Shown here in pieces: positions 59,252 through 64,000 of a stretch of DNA of 64,000 nucleotides. The stretch comes from Zopfochytrium polystomum. Lineage: Eukaryota > Chytridiomycota > Chytridiomycetes > Chytridiales > Chytridiaceae. The notes beneath the pieces are model-generated. The model was not told the origin of the DNA and searched no databases. It saw only the letters and a program-made list of their open reading frames with translations. Made by a program: the position numbers and the translations under genes. Where the stretch lies: the NCBI GenBank assembly GCA_025765615.1, contig JAIVFJ010000147.1, forward strand, positions 62,001 through 126,000, written 5' to 3'. Position 1 is the first letter of the stretch. Each line of letters begins with the position of its first letter.

Positions 59252-60265
59252 TACTGTCGTCGTTGTGGTTGCAGTCGTCGTTAGTTACTCGTCGTCGTCG
59301 TCGTCGTCCTCGTTTGTGGGTTTGTGGAGGGGAAAGGGGGTTTCGTCGTTCCGTCTTTCGGAAGTCAAAAGAGTATAATTGACTGTTTGTTTGATTGATT
59401 GCCTTCCGTTTTTGATTGATTGATTGATCGAAAAAAAAATTTTTTTTTTGGCTGTTTTGTTTTTCTTTCAATTCTGCTTTTTTGGTCCTTGTCTCTGTCG
59501 TTTTTATTTTTTTTATGTTATGGCGTTGCGGCTGACCTGGTCCCGATCGAGCGTGCGGCCAATGCAAATGTGTGCCGTGTGCGGCGGTCCGCGCCGTTTG
59601 TCTTTTTTGTCTCTTCCTCCTCGACATCATTCTCAATCATTCCGTCCCATCCCTCCCTCCCTCCACATCCCATTCACTTACTCTCTGTCTCTCTCGTTCT
59701 CTGCCTCTCTCTCATTTTCACCTCCGCCCCCGATGCCCCAATTCGGGGCCTTCCGGTATTTGTTCATTCGTCTTTTTTTCGCAGGAATGTTCCAATGCGC
59801 GGGCGGGTGTAAGGAGGAACGCCGCGGCGCCCCGAGCACTTTGACGAAATTGATATGCAACCGAAAAGACCTCAGGTTGTGTGGGTGCGTGTGTGGTGGG
59901 TGGGTTGATTAGTGGGGACAATATCCAACCAAAATTATGCACAACACACAGCAAGCCATTTCATAAATAAAATCGTTTTGCTCATTTCGTGTGTACTTTC
60001 GCCGAAATTGCTCACCCACAGGAAGCAAGCAAGCAAGCAAGCAAGCCAAGCAAGCCAAGAAAGCAGTCCAAGCATGATGACAATAATGGGCCTAACTTTT
60101 ACCACAAGGTACGCAAAGAGAGAAAAAGAAAAAATTAACTGCATCATACAGAATATCTATCTATTTGTATTAGTTATGCCAAGCGGCAAGTAGGAAAGAA
60201 ACTAGCAAGGTTGGTTCCTTCTTCCACATGATCATTGCTTTCCTCCCCAAACACGCACACGCAAA
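59252..60265. other. Shared upstream region of the divergent LRR pair
   Basis: About 1 kb between two divergent starts. It has a GAT/GATT-repeat near 59390-59430, CT-rich stretches at 59685-59715, and a GCAA tandem array at 60025-60048. A missing first exon of the leftward gene may lie here. Confidence 0.4.
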
Positions 60266-61976
60266 ATGGGAAAAGGAAAGCAAAACCGGGTTAGTGCTTT
60301 GTGTCTGTTTCCTTTTTCCTTTTTTGTATTTTGTCTCTCCTTCCATTTTCGACCGACCCGAAGCGGCACGCTTGCAATGCCCGCCGCCGCCGCCGCCGCC
60401 GCCTTCAGCATCAACAACAACCCGGACTGCGCGCTTCTGCCCGCCTTGTACGCCGCTACTGCTACTGCTACTACTTCCACCTCCACCAGCAGTAGCGCGG
60501 GCGGCGGCGGCTGGACCGACTCGACCGGCTGGACCGACAGCGCCGCGCTGGCATCCGACTGCTGCGCGGCCTTTGGCGTCACTTGCAACGCCCTCGGCAC
60601 CGCCGTCCTCGGAATGTGAGTGAAATCCCGCCCTCGTCCTTACCCATCCATCCATCCATCCATCCCTTCTGGTCCATCTATCCCATCTTACAACGTTCCG
60701 CCCTCCAATCCGCCACCCAATCGATCTGCCCTGCACGAATGGAACTGGACTTGCACCCCTCCGATCGAATACTTCTTCCCACCTTCAACCACGACCACGC
60801 CACAGCAAACTCGACTCCAACAACCTCTCCGGCCAGCTCCCCGACGACCTCGCCCTCCCTCCCTCCCTCGAAGCCTTCTCCGTCGCCGGCAACCACCTCT
60901 CTGGCCCCGTCCCTTCCTCCGTCCTCACCCTCCCCGCCCTCAACTACCTCGACCTCAGCAACAATCGCTTCTCCGGTCCGCCCCCGTCCGTTCGCGTCAA
61001 CAGGGCCGGCGCATGCAATCTGACCGCCAACGCCTTCGACTGCAACGCCGCCGTCGCATCCACCGGAAGCTGTGTGAGCGACTGCACCGTCGCTGTCGCT
61101 GGTAAACTGGCCGCAGCAGCAGCCACCGTTGTCGGACCGATGGCCGGTGGCGCGGCGGACCAGCAGCAGGGCGCCGCGGGCGGCCTCTCGTCGCTCGCCA
61201 TCGGCGGCATCGTCGTCGGCTCCGTCCTCGTCGTCGCCGCCGCCGCCGTCGCTGCCCCCGTCGCCTACCGGCGCCGCCAGGCCGCCCTCTCCGCCGCCGA
61301 GGCCGCCAACGTGGAAGCGCCGCGGCCAACATGGAAAAAAAAGAACTATGCAAAGGACGCGAAGGGGAAGGGCCGCGCCGTGCCCGTCAGCGACCAGGGG
61401 ACAATTGGAAGAAAGGTCGACGGCTCGTCCTTGTCGTCGTCGTTCAACGACCACACCTCGGACGACGAGAACGACGACGACGACCGTTACGTCGACGTCG
61501 AGCTCGGAGGCAAACCCCAGGAGGCGCCGCGGAACGAGTCGACCACCTCCACAACGGCCGCCGCAGCCGCAGCCGCAGCGGGGGTCGCCGCCGACGCCGC
61601 GTCCGCGACCTTTGCCGCCGCATCGTCCGCCGTCGCGTCACTGTCGGGATACATTGGCTCCCTCCTCATCCTCCCCGCCAACAAGGACGCCTCCGCCCCC
61701 GCGCCGAAACACACCACCCGCAAGCCCTACCGCTCCGCACAGCCGTCCGCGTCGTCGTCGTCGGCGTCGTCGCACCGCGGCGGCGACCGCGGACTGTACA
61801 AAAAGTACTTTGCGCCGGCGACGGGCAAGGCGGCGCCGGCCGTCGTCACCGTCGCGCCGCGGACGTCGTCAAAGGCCGGCGGAGCAGCGGCGGCGGGTGA
61901 GGTGTTGGCGGTGCCGCTGCACGTACCGAGGAAGAGCAGGAACGAGCGCAAAGAGAAGGTGCCGAGGAGAGGGTGA
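60266..61976 (+). CDS. LRR ectodomain protein with single membrane helix (rightward member of pair)
   Basis: Exons 60266-60615 and 60806-61976 join in phase for 506 residues. The start at 60266 gives a hydrophobic leader (SALCLFPFSFFVFCLSFHF) suited to a signal peptide; an ATG at 60379 would lose it. The LRR part has a Cys-pair cap (DCCAAFGVTCNALG), then IKLDSNNLSGQLPDDL, FSVAGNHLSGPVPSSVL and YLDLSNNRFSGPPPS, a second Cys cap (AGACNLTANAFDCN), and the helix LAIGGIVVGSVLVVAAAAVA at about 255. The tail is Ala/Ser/Asp-rich, with an acidic stretch (SDDENDDDDRYVDVE), and no kinase. The intron sits inside the repeat region in the same place and style as in the leftward partner, suggesting common ancestry. 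Confidence 0.82.
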
Positions 61977-62273
61977 CGGTTGGGGTGTGGGACACGGGGC
62001 TGCTCATGCGTCAAAGGCGGGGATCTGTTCAGCGTTGCTTCTACCGGTTCTTTTGTTTTCCTGGGCTTCCCCGCCGCGCTTTCGCTTTCTCTTTTTTTCA
62101 AAAACCCCGGCTGGTTTTCGGTGGTTAGCGTTTTTCTCTTTTTTTCTTTTCTTCGCAATCATCATCGAACGATCACATTTTTGCGGGGGGAATGTCAAAA
62201 AATGAGCCACTTGGTCAAAATTTCATTTTATTGTCAACAGAGATAGGAACAACGTAAAAATGGAGAGAGCAGC

Positions 62274-63484
62274 TCAGCGGCGGTTTTGCCGGTATCGGAG
62301 AACCAATACTTCGCCCAAATAACCATCCTGATCACCCGAGGAATGTACTTCATAGGTATCCCTGACGAGGTGGGGAAGTCGAATGACGAAGGAATATGGG
62401 GAACCTGATAAGGTACGGACCCCCTCCGTAATAATATCGTTCCACTCTTCGTGACCTGGGACAAACCAACGACTGCCCCCTTTGTCCGACAAGCGCTTAA
62501 TTTGAACGATCAAGCTCTGTCGGTCATTCTCAACCTCATGAGTAACCGTGTGTCCTGACATGACGTAGAGAAGGACAAAAATCAGCTTTTGCTCTTCGTT
62601 GTTGATGATGTGATACACGTGCTGAGGAGGGATAACCGCCAAACTCTCCTTTGCTGAAAGGAAGATGTTGGATGCTGAGCACCCTGCGTCCTTTTCCAAC
62701 GAGCTCCCTCCCATTCGAGGCCGCAGAGGAGACTGGAGTACGGGATGGTTCTCGTCAGTCGCATTTGGCCATACATGACCCTGGTTTGTGAGGTCGATGC
62801 CCATTGCTCGGGGTGGAGGGGCGTTGTACCTGATGTCATGGTCATCGATGCTGAATGGTGTGAATTCAGCCCTCTGTCGTTTATGGCTGCTGGAAGTGTG
62901 CCCATCCTCGGAGTACATGTTTGACATGTGTTGCTCTTCTGACGCAATGAAACGTTCGGAATAGGGAAGGCGTGGTTGTTGTTGGGAGGGAAGACACTGA
63001 TGAGCGGGAGTTTTTGGGAGGCTTGACGAGGATGAGCCCGAGCCAAGAGAGGAAGAACTTTTGAGTTGGTCCGTTTTCGCCCGCTCCTTCTTCGATTTGG
63101 ACCGTGACTTTCCCAGTGAAGCAGTCAAGGCAGTTTCAAGAGAGCTGAGATACCGCACCTTCGAGGTCTTAACCTTCCACTCTGCCATTAAATCGCTGAA
63201 GATTAGTTTGACTGGTGTATGAACAAATAGAACGATAACCCACCTGTGATTTTGTTGTTGAGGAAGGGAGTGGAGAAGCGGGTGAACTTCGGAAAGTGTT
63301 TTGCTATGTGGTCGACTCTGAGCTTGTCAGGTGGAAGTTGACTCCAGTCGAGAGCGGCGCAGACCTTGCTCAATCGGTTGGTGTGTTTCTGTTCCCAGCG
63401 GTCTTCGTAATCCTTTTTTCGTGCTCTGCCAGGGAGAATGGAATCGTCGCTTGAGTTGACTTCGTCGGATTCTTCGTTGTCCAT
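62274..63484 (-). CDS. Protein of unknown function, probably nuclear
   Basis: Exon complement(63240..63484) joins exon complement(62274..63195) through a GTTATC donor, giving 388 residues; the donor is weak and the second exon alone (from ATG 63188) is an alternative. The N-terminus is acidic (NEESDEVNSSDDS) then basic. A conserved-looking block follows: LSKVCAALDWSQLPPDKLRV and HFPKFTRFSTPFLNNKITGG. The middle is Ser/Lys-rich with possible nuclear signals (SRSKSKKERAK, SSHKRQR). The C-terminus is a compact domain (PPQHVYHIINNEEQKLIFVL through DGYLGEVLVLRYRQNRR). Codon use is less GC-rich than in its neighbours. I do not recognise the family. The 297 bp between this gene and the LRR gene at 61976 are a convergent intergenic region with T-runs. 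Confidence 0.6.
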
Positions 63485-63612
63485 TGTGCTGCAGTTTGTC
63501 TTTCAATCCCTATTTATTATGGTGATCACGCCATCCTGTCCAACAAGTGGGCTGGGTGGCAAAAAAGCCCACACCCCAAACAACGGAAGGACGAGCCAAA
63601 GCCCCCAAAACA

Positions 63613-63870
63613 GGCACTCCAATAAACTAGCACGCGCTCCAAATAACTTGCACGTGCTCCAAAATCTTTTGTGCAGCACCACACCGAAATTGCACCATCT
63701 CACGAGCAAAACGCAAAAACACAAGCTCATTTGGCGCATCTGCTGTCATTTTCAATTGACCAGGCGTATATCAAAATGGAGCGCGTGCACTTTTCTTAGG
63801 GCGCGTGCATTTTTTTTTGGGGCGCGTGCGTTTATTTTGGAGCGTGTGTACATTTTTTGGGGCGTGTGCC
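63613..63870. repeat. Inverted arrays of a 20-bp GGAGCGCGTGC unit
   Basis: Five imperfect units starting GGAGCGCGTGC, GGGCGCGTGCA, GGGCGCGTGCG, GGAGCGTGTGT and GGGCGTGTGCC lie on the plus strand at about 63777-63870, spaced about 20 bp with T-rich gaps. Three units of the same motif (GGAGCACGTGC, GGAGCGCGTGC, GGAGTGCC) lie on the minus strand at about 63613-63668. The two arrays face each other across about 110 bp. No gene overlaps. Confidence 0.7.
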
Positions 63871-64000
63871 ATCGATTTGGTCCATGGACTTGCCCCAATT
63901 CGGCCGTCTTCTTTGCAAAAGAGGGAAGCTTTTCGATGTTTTGATGTTTGGAGTCTGTCTGACGTAGTGTGTAAGTAAACCATATGTAAACGCATAAATG

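Overview
The window looks like nuclear DNA of an early-diverging fungus, most likely a chytrid-type organism. This rests on short spliceosomal introns, a fungal-type UMTA/LaeA-like methyltransferase, leucine-rich-repeat and binding-protein ectodomains anchored by one C-terminal membrane helix, Ty1/copia and Tc1/mariner debris, and a cytosolic-type tRNA-Trp. The lineage is inferred from protein style; no rRNA or barcode is present.

The sequence is bipartite. CpG- and GC-rich gene islands lie at about 2.7-4.5, 9.4-17.5, 32.4-42.9 and 49.4-63.5 kb. They alternate with CpG-poor, TG/CA-rich blocks of decayed repeats at about 5-9.2, 19.4-31 and 43.9-47.5 kb. One 1.37 kb stretch (45784-47154) has no CpG at all by eye.

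Gene islands, left to right: a signal-peptide and membrane-anchored BtuF/FhuD-like solute-binding protein (2763-4431, minus); a seven-exon amidase-signature enzyme (9448-12010, plus); a nine-exon SAM-dependent methyltransferase (13787-17498, plus); a secreted PAP2/haloperoxidase-type phosphatase with a bacterial autotransporter-type beta-strand repeat (32434-34652, plus); a secreted eight-exon catalase-peroxidase whose haem-ligand exon is 14 nt (36263-38911, minus); a two-helix membrane protein with a large ectodomain (41145-42868, plus); a CocE/S15-type hydrolase (49450-52072, plus); a damaged TRM9/ALKBH8-type tRNA methyltransferase (52905-54120, minus); a small secreted protein with a dibasic repeat (54215-54804, minus); an F-box/ankyrin protein (55850-56821, minus); a divergent pair of LRR membrane proteins (58088-59251 minus and 60266-61976 plus); and a nuclear-looking protein of unknown function (62274-63484, minus). 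Many products are secreted or displayed, as expected for osmotrophic nutrition and surface sensing. No operon-like co-operation between neighbours is evident.

Repeat blocks hold a SINE with a perfect 13-bp target-site duplication, two Ty1/copia 3' ends with the same polypurine-tract/LTR junction, a minus-strand copia reverse-transcriptase relic, TA-flanked inverted-repeat elements, a Tc1/mariner-type transposase relic, a pair of about 225-bp LTR-like repeats, a WD40 relic, tRNA-derived relics and one intact tRNA-Trp(CCA). Exon junctions were set by reading-frame continuity and conserved motifs, without transcript data. Three otherwise coherent genes carry single-base frameshifts, some in homopolymers, so assembly error and real decay cannot be separated here.
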